Shown in pieces: positions 45,716 to 55,986 of a DNA stretch of 64,000 nucleotides. Numbering within the stretch: position 1 is the stretch's first letter; the number at the start of each line of letters is the position of its first letter. The notes under the pieces were generated by a model that was not told where the DNA came from, did no database searches, and saw only the letters and a program-made list of their open reading frames with translations. This DNA comes from Flagellimonas oceani (GTDB lineage: Bacteria > Bacteroidota > Bacteroidia > Flavobacteriales > Flavobacteriaceae), in NCBI RefSeq assembly GCF_011068285.1, contig NZ_CP049616.1, positions 1,840,501 through 1,904,500 on the forward strand, read 5' to 3'. The position numbers and the translations under genes were made by a program.

Positions 45716-46249
45716 TCAAATTTCTTTTAAGACCTTTAAATATTTTTTCAGTTCGCTCTTGAACAACGTAAAGTCGCCCAAAGGGGTATTTAAGATCAAA
45801 TCGTTTATCTTGGGGTCCTGGGCGCCCAAACCTACCTTAAGGCGGGCGGGGGTCTTTACCGACAATAGCTTCATCATTAAATTATCTTCTTCATAATAAT
45901 TGATGAGCATATCGTATTCTCTGCTCAAAAATTCCAGCACATAGCTGTTTTCTATCTGGCCCTTCCATCCAAGGTCCTTATCGGAGAACATTTGAATGGC
46001 ATAAGGCGAGTTTTTGTCGTACTCCCGTTTATAGCCAATTATTTTTATGGCATTGGGCCTTAGCGAAAATTCTTCAATAAGTTCGTAAAAGGCCTCTGCT
46101 TTTTGAAATTTATCGACATCAACAATGCAACCAACACTGGTAATCCCCTTTTCCCTGGACACGGACTTTGAAGGCTTTTCCAATTCCTCCCTTAAATATT
46201 TATGCCCCGATTTAACCTTAAATTTGTCTTGGAGTCCTTTCAAAAACAT
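45716..46249 (-). CDS. DUF6913-family protein
   Basis: 177 residues from ATG 46249; the longer frame runs into the divergent gene's promoter and was rejected. It begins [19 protein letters not shown] and has a fairly conserved middle ([22 protein letters not shown], then [19 protein letters not shown], each quoted in part) and end ([18 protein letters not shown]). It is cytoplasmic, with no known motif. Always next to dapA in the flavobacteria I know of, and here four bases upstream of it, so probably co-transcribed. Its function is unknown. Confidence 0.75.
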   Translation of the reverse strand: MFLKGLQDKFKVKSGHKYLREELEKPSKSVSREKGITSVGCIVDVDKFQKAEAFYELIEEFSLRPNAIKIIGYKREYDKNSPYAIQMFSDKDLGWKGQIENSYVLEFLSREYDMLINYYEEDNLMMKLLSVKTPARLKVGLGAQDPKINDLILNTPLGDFTLFKSELKKYLKVLKEI

Positions 46250-46310
46250 ATTTTTGATGATTTTTACAAAGGTAAATAATCTACCAAGACGACTTAACAA
46301 AGATACGCAC

Positions 46311-47078
46311 GTGAACAATCTAAAATTTAAACAATTTGTTGTATTTATAACTTTTTGTTTTTTGATATCCTGTAAAAATGACGCCGATAAACTATCGGAA
46401 ATACAGGGCAAGCAAATTCCCATCGACTCTACCTACGCACAGACCGATTCCATTGAAGCCTTTGTGGAACCGTACAGAAAAAGAATCAACGAGATATTGG
46501 ACAGCACCTTGGCCTATGCCCCAAAACCATTGTTGCTGAACGATGGGGAACGCACCTCATCCATGGGGAACCTGTTGGCGGACATAGTTCTAGAGCAGGC
46601 TGCTCCCATTTTCAATTCCAGAACGGAAAAGACCTTGGATTTTGTGGTGCTCAATGCCGGTGGGGTCCGCTCCATTATTTCGGAAGGGAATGTGACCGCC
46701 AGAAACGCTTATGAGGTTATGCCGTTCGAAAATTACATCGAAGTGGTAGAGCTCAGTGGCTCCGCTACCCGGGAACTCATCAATTTTGTGGCAAAATCCT
46801 CCCGAAGACACCCTGTATCCGGGATAGAGATCGTTACGGACAAGAACGGTTCGCTCGAATCGGTAAATATACAGGGGCAACCTTTTGACGAGAGCCGAAA
46901 CTATTTTGTGGCCTCCTCCGATTATTTGGTGAACGGTGGCCCCAGCGTAGGCTTTTTTGACCAAATTGTTTCGAGAACGGCAACGGATTACCTACTGCGC
47001 AATGCCATGATAGATTACTTTAAAAAGATGGATACTTTACAGGCAGTAGCCGATGATCGAATCAAACAACTTAATTAG
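46311..47078 (+). CDS. 5'-nucleotidase C-terminal-domain lipoprotein
   Basis: 255 residues from the GTG at 46311, which begins a lipoprotein signal peptide (NNLKFKQFVVFITFCFLISC, Cys21); no ATG fits. The body is the 5'-nucleotidase C-terminal (substrate-binding) domain: SMGNLLADIVLEQA near residue 85, VVLNAGGVRSIISEGNVTARNAYEVMPFEN (about 30 residues near 110), and YFVASSDYLVNGGPS. These aromatic and N-A-G-G-V-R motifs bind the nucleoside. The metal-binding half is encoded by the next gene, three bases downstream. The two should form one periplasmic or surface nucleotidase. Confidence 0.9.
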   Translation: MNNLKFKQFVVFITFCFLISCKNDADKLSEIQGKQIPIDSTYAQTDSIEAFVEPYRKRINEILDSTLAYAPKPLLLNDGERTSSMGNLLADIVLEQAAPIFNSRTEKTLDFVVLNAGGVRSIISEGNVTARNAYEVMPFENYIEVVELSGSATRELINFVAKSSRRHPVSGIEIVTDKNGSLESVNIQGQPFDESRNYFVASSDYLVNGGPSVGFFDQIVSRTATDYLLRNAMIDYFKKMDTLQAVADDRIKQLN

Positions 47079-47081
47079 AAG

Positions 47082-47993
47082 ATGAAAAGAAGGGACTTTA
47101 TCACCAATACTACCGCTGCATCCACTTTAATCGGATTGGGCGGCCTCAGCTTGAGTTCGTGCTCCAATTTGGGCAAAAAACAGATTACCATCCTGCACAC
47201 CAACGATGTGCACAGCCATATCGACACCTTTCCCCCCAACCACTCCAGACACCCAAATTTGGGCGGGGTGGCAAGGCGCGCTACTCTGGTGGAACAGATC
47301 CGTAACGAAAACCCGAACACCCTGCTTTTTGATGCCGGTGATATTTTCCAGGGCACACCCTATTTTAATTTTTACGGGGGCGAGCTTGAGTTTAAATTGA
47401 TGAGCAAGCTCAAGTACGATGCCGCCACCATTGGCAACCACGATTTTGACAACGGCATTGATGGTCTGCTGGCACAAATGCCAAATGCCACTTTTGAAAT
47501 GATCAGCGCAAACTACGATTTTACCAACACGGTGATGGACGGGTACGTAAAACCTTATAAAATCTATACGGTAGATGGTATTAAGATCGGGGTGTATGGC
47601 CTGGGCATTGAACTGGACGGACTGGTGACCAAAAAATTGTACAAGGAAACCCAATATCTGAATCCTTACGAGATAGCTTTGGACATGGAAAAACAGCTCA
47701 AAGAGGAAGAACAGTGCGACTTGATCATTTGCCTATCGCATTTGGGCTATGATTATGAATACCCCGAAAAACCCTGCGATACCCGTTTGGCGCAGCAAAC
47801 CTACCACACGGATCTGATCATTGGTGGTCACACCCATACGTTTTTGGACAAGCCCGATGTGCGCACTAACCAAAACGGGAACTCCGTACTTGTAAACCAA
47901 GTAGGATGCTACGGGATTAATTTGGGCAGAATAGATTTTTACTTTGATTCCGATAAAAACGCATCGGCCAACGGAATTAGTATTACGGTTTAG
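47082..47993 (+). CDS. 5'-nucleotidase N-terminal metallophosphatase domain protein
   Basis: 303 residues. The start MKRRDFITNTTAASTLIGLG looks like a twin-arginine-type signal, with a possible lipidation cysteine in LSSCSN. The calcineurin-like metal sites are all there: LHTNDVHSHID, LFDAGDIFQGTPYF, TIGNHDFDNG, CLSHLGYDYE and IIGGHTHTF. It lacks the C-terminal nucleoside-binding domain, which is a separate gene upstream. Together they would dephosphorylate extracellular nucleotides or UDP-sugars. It ends just before the first repeat array. Confidence 0.92.
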   Translation: MKRRDFITNTTAASTLIGLGGLSLSSCSNLGKKQITILHTNDVHSHIDTFPPNHSRHPNLGGVARRATLVEQIRNENPNTLLFDAGDIFQGTPYFNFYGGELEFKLMSKLKYDAATIGNHDFDNGIDGLLAQMPNATFEMISANYDFTNTVMDGYVKPYKIYTVDGIKIGVYGLGIELDGLVTKKLYKETQYLNPYEIALDMEKQLKEEEQCDLIICLSHLGYDYEYPEKPCDTRLAQQTYHTDLIIGGHTHTFLDKPDVRTNQNGNSVLVNQVGCYGINLGRIDFYFDSDKNASANGISITV

Positions 47994-47996
47994 TCA

Positions 47997-48135
47997 ATGG
48001 TTATTGGTTATTGGTTATTGAGTTATTGGGTTATTGGGTGATGGGCGAAGGGTAAAGGGTAAAAGGTTCTCGAACTGACAATTGTTTATTGTTCATTGTA
48101 AACTGCTCACTGCTCACTGCCCACTGACTCCCGAC
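47997..48135. repeat. Degenerate octamer/heptamer array 1
   Basis: It begins with GGTTATTG-like octamers, then GGTTCTCGAACTG, then a run in strict 7-base register: GACAATT GTTTATT and so on through GTAAACT, GCTCACT (twice), GCCCACT, GACTCCC. The same modules in the same order occur at 49.85, 52.07 and 52.5 kb. No protein or RNA gene is visible. Confidence 0.8.
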
Positions 48136-48176
48136 CCCAAAAAACAAAACCGGGAAAGCACTTGGCCCTCCCGGTC
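48136..48176 (-). terminator. Terminator of lipoprotein gene 1
   Basis: CCGGGA (48150-48155) pairs with TCCCGG (48169-48174); on the minus strand the hairpin is followed by a T-rich tract. The same hairpin with few changes follows the second lipoprotein gene at 50121-50158. Confidence 0.75.
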
Positions 48177-48217
48177 TCTTTAAAAACAAATAGTATGAAA
48201 AATTGCTATTTCAATAA

Positions 48218-49723
48218 TCAATTACATTCTTCAAGAAACTCTGCGGTCCCTGTGAACTCCCAATTGTAATTCAACATCAAATTATCACCGGCAGACAATG
48301 CCGCTGCACCACAAACGGTAAGATTATCTATTCCAACACTAATATCGATTGGGCCATTATTTGCATCCACATAACTGTTCCAACCTATTATGGTGGCATT
48401 TAGGTTTTCTTTCGACATGCCGCTGTTATCGAACATATTGGACATATCTTCTATACTGCCGATTTTCCACCCTCCCAAATCTTGGTCGAATGCTTCGGCT
48501 TTGCTGAACATATAGGACATATTGGTAATATTTTTTGTATCCCAGTCACTAAGGTCTCCGTTAAAAGTAGTTGCACCGCTGAACATAGCACCCATGTCGG
48601 TAACATTCTCAACATTCCATAAGCTAAGATCTCCATTAAAAGCTGTAGCTCCAGCAAACATTACCAACATAGAACTAACATTCGAGATATCTGGCACATC
48701 TGTTGCGTTATAGATCATATTTTCGCACTCCAAAAAAGCGGCTGTCATTGAATACCACGCTATATCGCCCCATTGCTCAAGACCAATAAGATTGCCCTTA
48801 GTGTTGCTATTTTCCATTCGGATGGCCGGAAAAACTCCTTGTATCGCAACGGTATAAGTACCTGCCTCTTCATAAGTATGCTCAAAACTACCCACATTCA
48901 CCTGAACAATATCTTCCACAGTACCGTCTCCCCAATCAATGGTAAAATCATAATTGTAAGCATTTTGAGTACCAATTACTATTTTTTCACCCGCCTCCTC
49001 TGTTTTCCAAGTGGTCACAAAAGAAGTTGGATCATCCGATATGCCCTCCACCTCGTTCAGTACAACGATCTTCACTTCCACTTCGGTGGTTTCGACACCA
49101 TCCGTAACACTTACTTTGATATTGTGTTCGGTCGCCGTCTCAAAATCAAGGCTCTTATTGGAGGCCAATCTAAGTTCTCCTTTGGTATTTATGGCAAATA
49201 GGCCATTGTCGTTCGTGGATATTGTTATTACAAGGTCTTTCGGGTCGGTATCCACATCGATAATCTCAAAAGCATGGATCAACTCATCGGAAGAAATATT
49301 TTCACTCACCTCAAATTCATATGCATCCTTGGCAAAGGTGGGGGTACAATCGCAAATGGTGATCTCTGCCGAATCTTCCCTTTCCCCATCCGTGACCGCT
49401 ACGGTTATCTTTTGCAGCGGAGTCTCCACAAGGTCAAGGGTTTTACCAGTTTTTATGCCCAATGCGCCTGTTGCCCCCTCGATCACGAACAAATCGTTGC
49501 TGTTGGCGGTTATGCTAAAGGCCAGCTTGGTGACCATATTGGCATCATAGGCTTTTACCAGGCCCACCGTTTGGGTGTCCGTTACGGTTTTTTCCAAAAC
49601 ATTTAAGGTCTGGTCGTATATTACAGGAGGTTGATTGGCAAATTCCTTTGGCCCATCATCTTTAGAGCAAGACCAAAGTATGGCCATTGCAAACATCGAT
49701 AAAAACAGTTTCTTACTAGTCAT
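48218..49723 (-). CDS. Surface lipoprotein with cadherin-like, PKD-like and DUF285 repeats (1)
   Basis: 501 residues from ATG 49723 (an in-frame ATG two codons earlier is possible). The signal peptide ends in SWSC-like lipobox (AILWSC, Cys20), followed by S-K-D-D, an export-type signal in flavobacterial surface lipoproteins. Two cadherin-like repeats (about 32-225) end in acidic D-G-x-E motifs. A PKD-like domain (about 235-305) has YDFTIDWGDGTVE and HTYEEAGTYTVAIQG. DUF285/BspA-like repeats (about 345-435) read MFAGATAFNGDLSLWNVENV and variants every 25 residues. A disulfide-capable C-terminus ends in C-N. It probably acts in adhesion. Its promoter carries the paired 21-bp motif. Confidence 0.88.
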   Translation of the reverse strand: MTSKKLFLSMFAMAILWSCSKDDGPKEFANQPPVIYDQTLNVLEKTVTDTQTVGLVKAYDANMVTKLAFSITANSNDLFVIEGATGALGIKTGKTLDLVETPLQKITVAVTDGEREDSAEITICDCTPTFAKDAYEFEVSENISSDELIHAFEIIDVDTDPKDLVITISTNDNGLFAINTKGELRLASNKSLDFETATEHNIKVSVTDGVETTEVEVKIVVLNEVEGISDDPTSFVTTWKTEEAGEKIVIGTQNAYNYDFTIDWGDGTVEDIVQVNVGSFEHTYEEAGTYTVAIQGVFPAIRMENSNTKGNLIGLEQWGDIAWYSMTAAFLECENMIYNATDVPDISNVSSMLVMFAGATAFNGDLSLWNVENVTDMGAMFSGATTFNGDLSDWDTKNITNMSYMFSKAEAFDQDLGGWKIGSIEDMSNMFDNSGMSKENLNATIIGWNSYVDANNGPIDISVGIDNLTVCGAAALSAGDNLMLNYNWEFTGTAEFLEECN

Positions 49724-49786
49724 AAGCATGATACATTTATTGCAAATTCAAGCAAGTATCGTGAGAACTTACGGACTTTTGGGCCA

Positions 49787-49821
49787 CCAATTGATGGATG
49801 CCCCGTTTGAGTTGACGGATG
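49787..49821 (-). promoter_or_regulatory. Paired 21-bp-spaced motif upstream of lipoprotein gene 1
   Basis: On the minus strand CATCCGTCAAC is followed 21 bases later by CATCCATCAATTGG, in the same orientation toward the gene as in the WGR/LRR promoters. GGCCCAAAA and a TTGCTT-A/G-AAT segment between motif and start are shared with the second lipoprotein gene. Confidence 0.55.
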
Positions 49822-49829
49822 AGGGATTT

Positions 49830-50118
49830 GGGTTGATGGGGGATTCGGTTATTGGGTTATTTGGTTATTTGGTTATTCGGTTATTCGGTTATTCGGTTAT
49901 TCGGTTATTTGGTTATTGGGTTATTGGGTTATTGGGTTAAAGGTAAAAGGTTCTCGAACTGGCAATTGGTAACTGACAATTGGTAACTGTTAATTGTTCA
50001 TTGTTCATTGTTCATTGTCAACTGCCCACTGCGTACTGCCTACTGACTTCTGACTTCCGACTTCCGACCTCAAATATCCGAATTCTGACTACTCACTACT
50101 CAAATCTCACATCTAACC
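49830..50118. repeat. Degenerate octamer/heptamer array 2
   Basis: From 49843 the octamer GGTTATTN (N is T, C or G) repeats about ten times. After GGTTCTCGAACT the rest stays in a 7-base register for more than 20 units (GGCAATT, GGTAACT, GTTCATT three times, GCCCACT, GCGTACT, GACTTCC and so on) up to the terminator. Together with the motif and terminator it accounts for the whole gene-free stretch 49730-50199. Confidence 0.8.
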
Positions 50119-50120
50119 CC

Positions 50121-50158
50121 AAAAAAACAAAACCGGAAAAGCACTTGGCCCTCCCGGT
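50121..50158 (-). terminator. Terminator of lipoprotein gene 2
   Basis: ACCGG / CCGGT arms enclose the segment GCACTTGGCCCTC shared with the terminator at 48136-48176. An A-run on the plus strand at 50121-50127 gives the U-tract of the minus-strand transcript. Confidence 0.65.
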
Positions 50159-50199
50159 ATGTTATGCAATAAATTGTCTAAAAAATCGTGGCGTCAAAA

Positions 50200-51933
50200 T
50201 CAATTACACGCGTCCTCTTCATCTGGGTTACCGGAAAAAGTCCAGCCATAACTTGCCATCAAGTCTGCTTTTGCTTCTATGGCAGTGAGTCCACAAATAG
50301 TTAGATCATTAAGGCCCAAATTCACATTTAATGGGGCGGTTTTTAGGGAAGCATAACTATGCCAGCCTATTAATGTTGCATTCAAATTCTCCTTGGACAT
50401 ACCGCTATTGTCGAGCATAAAGGCCATTGTGTTTACATTTCCAATATCCCAACCGCCCAAGTTTTGATTAAAAGCAAGGGCATTTTTAAGCATATTCTGC
50501 ATTGTGCTTACATTACTAACATCCCAAACACTAATGTCTCTATTAAAAGCATCGGCACCATTAAACATACCATACATAATGACTACATTACCAGTGTCCC
50601 ACCCAGTAATGTCTCCATTAAAAGCATTGGCTTCATAAAACATACTCTGCATATCGATTACACTGCCAGTGTCCCATCCACTAATGTCTCCATTAAAAGC
50701 ATATGCTTGAGCAAACATTCCACTCATATTGGTTACTGAGGAGGTATTCCAGTTGAGATCGCCATTAAAGGTTGTTTGCGCGAACATGGATGACATATTA
50801 GTGATTGTGGAAGTATCCCAATCATTAAGGCTGCCATTAAAAGAAGCGACGCCTGCATAAAACATGGAACTCAGATCCTTTACATTGGAGAGATTTGGTG
50901 CATCGGTAGCATTGTACACCATGTTACCACACTTATAAAAAGCACTGGAAAGATCTTGCCATGCTATATTGCCCCATTGTTCCAAACTCCTTAATTTAGA
51001 CAATTGTTGAACTGAAAGAGATTGCATTTTAATCGCTGGAAACTCTCCCTGTATGGCCACGGTATGGGTGCCCGGCTCCGCATAGGCATGTTCAAACATA
51101 TGGTTCTCGGGCAGCTCCTTAATGGTCTCCACGGTACCATCGCCCCAGTCCACGGTAAAGTCATATTCATAATTTTTATTGGCACCCATATAAATGGTCT
51201 CATCGGGGGTTGTGGTCTCCCATTTGGTCACAAAAGCAGTAGGGTCGTTGGGGTCAGCCTCTGGTATGTTCTCCACCAAAATGGCAATTTTGGCCTCGGC
51301 GGTATTTTCGCCATCGGTTACGCTTACGGTAATGCTATGAGAGGTGGCGGTCTCGTAGTCCAAGGATTTGCCTTCTGCCAAGGTCAAAATACCACTTTCG
51401 GAGAGCATAAACAGGTCGTTGGCCTCCATGGTAAAGGTAAGGTCATCTTCATCGGCATCTGTGGCCACCACTTGGCCGATTACCTCAGTATCGGCAATGT
51501 CCTCCGCTACGGTAAGCTCTTGGTCTTCCATTACGGGGACTTCGTTGGTCGGGGCAACTGTGATCACTTTAATGGTGATCGTGGCACTTGCCGTGTCCTC
51601 CCCATCGTCCACCTTAACGGTAATGTTGTGCTGTTCCTTGGCCGCTGCATCCAAACTCTTTCCGCTCGCAAGGCTCAAGTCACCGGAGGCGGTAATCTCG
51701 AACAGGTCGTCGCTGTTTGCTTCAATGGTAAAGGTGAGCGTGTCCCCGTCCTCATCGGAGGCCTTTACCGTACCGATCACCTCGGTATCGGAAATGGTTT
51801 CGGCAGCACTAAAGTCCTGCGCGGCTATTACCGGAACATTGTTCTCGTCTTCCGACGGGGTGTCCGGGCCGTCATCTTTACCGCAGGACCACAACAGGGC
51901 CACGGCAAACACTGAAAAAAGTATCTTTTTCAT
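50200..51933 (-). CDS. Surface lipoprotein with cadherin-like, PKD-like and DUF285 repeats (2)
   Basis: 577 residues, paralog of the lipoprotein 500 bases downstream. Signal peptide MKKILFSVFAVALLWSC (Cys17) then G-K-D-D-G. Two cadherin-like domains (about 33-125 and 133-230; each with a D-x-D-x-D-D-L-T-F calcium-type stretch), a PKD-like domain (about 235-305, YDFTVDWGDGTVE), and about seven DUF285 repeats (about 340-500; MSGMFAQAYAFNGDISGWDT is one). The DUF285 units are more numerous and more alike at DNA level than in paralog 1, so their number may change by slippage. It probably binds a surface ligand. The C-terminus again has paired cysteines. Confidence 0.88.
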   Translation of the reverse strand: MKKILFSVFAVALLWSCGKDDGPDTPSEDENNVPVIAAQDFSAAETISDTEVIGTVKASDEDGDTLTFTIEANSDDLFEITASGDLSLASGKSLDAAAKEQHNITVKVDDGEDTASATITIKVITVAPTNEVPVMEDQELTVAEDIADTEVIGQVVATDADEDDLTFTMEANDLFMLSESGILTLAEGKSLDYETATSHSITVSVTDGENTAEAKIAILVENIPEADPNDPTAFVTKWETTTPDETIYMGANKNYEYDFTVDWGDGTVETIKELPENHMFEHAYAEPGTHTVAIQGEFPAIKMQSLSVQQLSKLRSLEQWGNIAWQDLSSAFYKCGNMVYNATDAPNLSNVKDLSSMFYAGVASFNGSLNDWDTSTITNMSSMFAQTTFNGDLNWNTSSVTNMSGMFAQAYAFNGDISGWDTGSVIDMQSMFYEANAFNGDITGWDTGNVVIMYGMFNGADAFNRDISVWDVSNVSTMQNMLKNALAFNQNLGGWDIGNVNTMAFMLDNSGMSKENLNATLIGWHSYASLKTAPLNVNLGLNDLTICGLTAIEAKADLMASYGWTFSGNPDEEDACN

Positions 51934-51998
51934 GATTTTTTGGATTAATGATTAAATATTTAAGCAAATTCGGGAGTTCTGCCGAGGTTTTGGGCCAC

Positions 51999-52032
51999 TA
52001 ATTGACGTATGCCCCGTTTGAGTTGACGGATG
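51999..52032 (-). promoter_or_regulatory. Paired 21-bp-spaced motif upstream of lipoprotein gene 2
   Basis: On the minus strand CATCCGTCAACT and, 21 bases later, CATACGTCAATT, then GGCCCAAAA as in the other lipoprotein promoter. The arrangement and phasing equal those before the two WGR/LRR genes. Confidence 0.55.
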
Positions 52033-52049
52033 AGGGGTTTGGGTTGATG

Positions 52050-52680
52050 GGGGGATTCGGTTATTGGGTTAAAGGTAAAAGGTTCTCGAACTGGCAATTG
52101 TTCATTGTTCATGTCAACTGCCCACTGCGTACTGCGTACTGCCCACTGACTCCTGACTTCGGACTTCTGACTTCTGACTTACATTTATGTCTTTTGTCTT
52201 ATGTCCTGGCTCTTGAGTCTACTCTTGGGTTATTCAGTTATTCGGTTATTCGGTTATTTGTTATTGGTTGAAGGGGAAAGGGATTATTCGATTGTTGGAT
52301 TGTTGGAAGAGCGGACCCTGAGCGTAGTCGAAGGGTGGATGATTCGGTTATTCGGTTATTCGGTGATTTGGTTATTAGGTTAATGGTTAATGGTTAATGG
52401 TTAATGGTTAATGGTTAAAGGATGAAGGATGAAGGATGAAGGATGAAAGGTTCCCGAACTGGTAATTGTTAACTGTTGATTGTTAATTGTCGTCTTATGT
52501 CTTATGTCTTGGCTCTTGAGTCTACTTTTGGGTTATTCGGTTATTGGTAATTGTTCATTGTAAACTGCTCTCTGCCAACTGCCCACTGCTCACTGCCCAC
52601 TGACTCCTGACCTCTGACTTCCGACTTCCGACTTCCATTTTTATGTCATGGTTCTTGGCGCCTTTATCCGACCTCCGCAC
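52050..52680. repeat. Degenerate octamer/heptamer arrays 3 and 4
   Basis: Two successive rounds of the module order seen at 48.0 and 49.9 kb. Round one is 52070-52200 (GGCAATT, GTTCATT, GCCCACT, GCGTACT, GACTTCT). Round two runs from 52230 with GGTTATTC octamers, TGGTTAA five times (near 52384-52418), AGGATGA four times (near 52418-52446), then GGTAATT to GACTTCC. A GAGCGTAGTCGA palindrome is set in at about 52321. The stretch 51934-52713 has no gene; apart from the motif above I see only these repeats. Confidence 0.8.
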
Positions 52681-52713
52681 GCCCGGAATGGATGGTTGTT
52701 TATTGTAAATTGA

Positions 52714-55013
<2,300 letters not shown>

Positions 55014-55035
55014 TTATCAGGATTAAAAAACACCC

Positions 55036-55986
55036 CTAAAGTCCCCTCGAGGGGACATTTGCTTTTAGCATTCTGTTGTTGCCAAACATATCTTTTCGCA
55101 GTTCAATTTCTGAAAAATTACGATGATTGAAAAGCGCTTTGGTCTCCTCACCCAAATATTGATTGATTTCGAAGTATAGGCTTCCATTCTCCTGTAGATG
55201 ACGTTCCGAAAAATTGATTATGGCTTTATAGAAAATCAACGGGTCTTCGTCCGCCACAAAAAGAGCGGTGTCCGGCTCAAAATCCTTTACATTTTTTTGA
55301 ATCCCATTCTTTTCCAACTCCCTGACATAAGGCGGATTGGACACGATTACATCAAAAACAAGTTCAGATGCAAATTCAAGTTCAGGATTAAGAATATCTT
55401 GGTGCAAAAACGTGATGTCCACCCCGTTTGATGCTGCATTTTTTTGGGCCACTTTCAATGCACCTTCGGAAACGTCCAAAGCAAACACATTGGTGTCCGG
55501 AAGATACTTTGACAAGGCAATGGCAATACAACCGCTTCCTGTTCCGATGTCTAAAATCCGTAAAGAATGGTCATTTCGACTCCGCTCAATGACCATTTGG
55601 CTCCCTACCCGTGCGGCAGGCGGGCGCACAGCGTCCGAATTAAACGGTTCCTCCTTCTGACAATCGTCCAAAATCCATTGCACCAATTCTTCGGTCTCAG
55701 GCCTCGGAATCAGTACATTTTCATCCACCTGAAGCTCCAAATCCATAAAATGGGCCGTTCCCAAAATATATTGAAGTGGTTTTTCCAATTTCAATTCGGA
55801 CATTGCCTCAAAAAGGGGCTGCTCTTCTTCTTTGGTCAAGGTAATTCCGGGCTGAATCGCCAAGATAAACCGTTGCAACTTCAAATAATGCTCGATACAG
55901 GTGTAGAAAAAGGAATCGATTTCCTCTTTGGGATAGATTTCACCTAGTTCCTTATGGAAAATATCTTTGATTTCTTTGAGGAGCAT
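55036..55986 (-). CDS. prmC: Peptide chain release factor glutamine methyltransferase, with in-frame repeat insertion
   Basis: 316 residues, about 30 more than usual. PrmC methylates the glutamine of the GGQ motif in release factors. N-terminal helices are followed by YILGTAHFMDLELQV and LIPRPETEELVQWIL. The SAM motif is ILDIGTGSGCIAIAL near residue 144, and the catalytic N-P-P-Y is in VSNPPYVRELE near 210. Between residues 111 and 142 lies an extra segment with VIERSRNDHS, encoded by a palindromic genomic repeat at 55564-55653. The frame stays open, so the enzyme may tolerate it as a surface loop before the first Rossmann strand. It overlaps the GNAT gene by one base. Confidence 0.92.
   Translation of the reverse strand: MLLKEIKDIFHKELGEIYPKEEIDSFFYTCIEHYLKLQRFILAIQPGITLTKEEEQPLFEAMSELKLEKPLQYILGTAHFMDLELQVDENVLIPRPETEELVQWILDDCQKEEPFNSDAVRPPAARVGSQMVIERSRNDHSLRILDIGTGSGCIAIALSKYLPDTNVFALDVSEGALKVAQKNAASNGVDITFLHQDILNPELEFASELVFDVIVSNPPYVRELEKNGIQKNVKDFEPDTALFVADEDPLIFYKAIINFSERHLQENGSLYFEINQYLGEETKALFNHRNFSEIELRKDMFGNNRMLKANVPSRGL
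55564..55653. repeat. Palindromic repeat inserted in the prmC coding sequence
   Basis: TGGTCATT (55568-55575) and AATGACCA (55588-55595) flank TCGACTCCGCTC, a member of the GAGCNNAGTCGA family found between genes elsewhere. It is followed by a G/C-rich second palindrome (GTGCGGCAGGCGGGCGCAC). Both are in frame. Confidence 0.75.

Noticed and set aside
51022..51915. 297-residue Gly/His-rich antisense frame opposite lipoprotein 2
   Set aside because: It mirrors the acidic cadherin-like coding sequence and has no independent support.
47997..52680. Possible CRISPR array
   Set aside because: The repeats are 7-8 bases, drift in sequence and have no unique equal-length spacers; no cas gene is present.
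55036..55986. prmC as a pseudogene because of the palindromic insertion
   Set aside because: The insertion keeps the frame and leaves the SAM and N-P-P-Y motifs intact.
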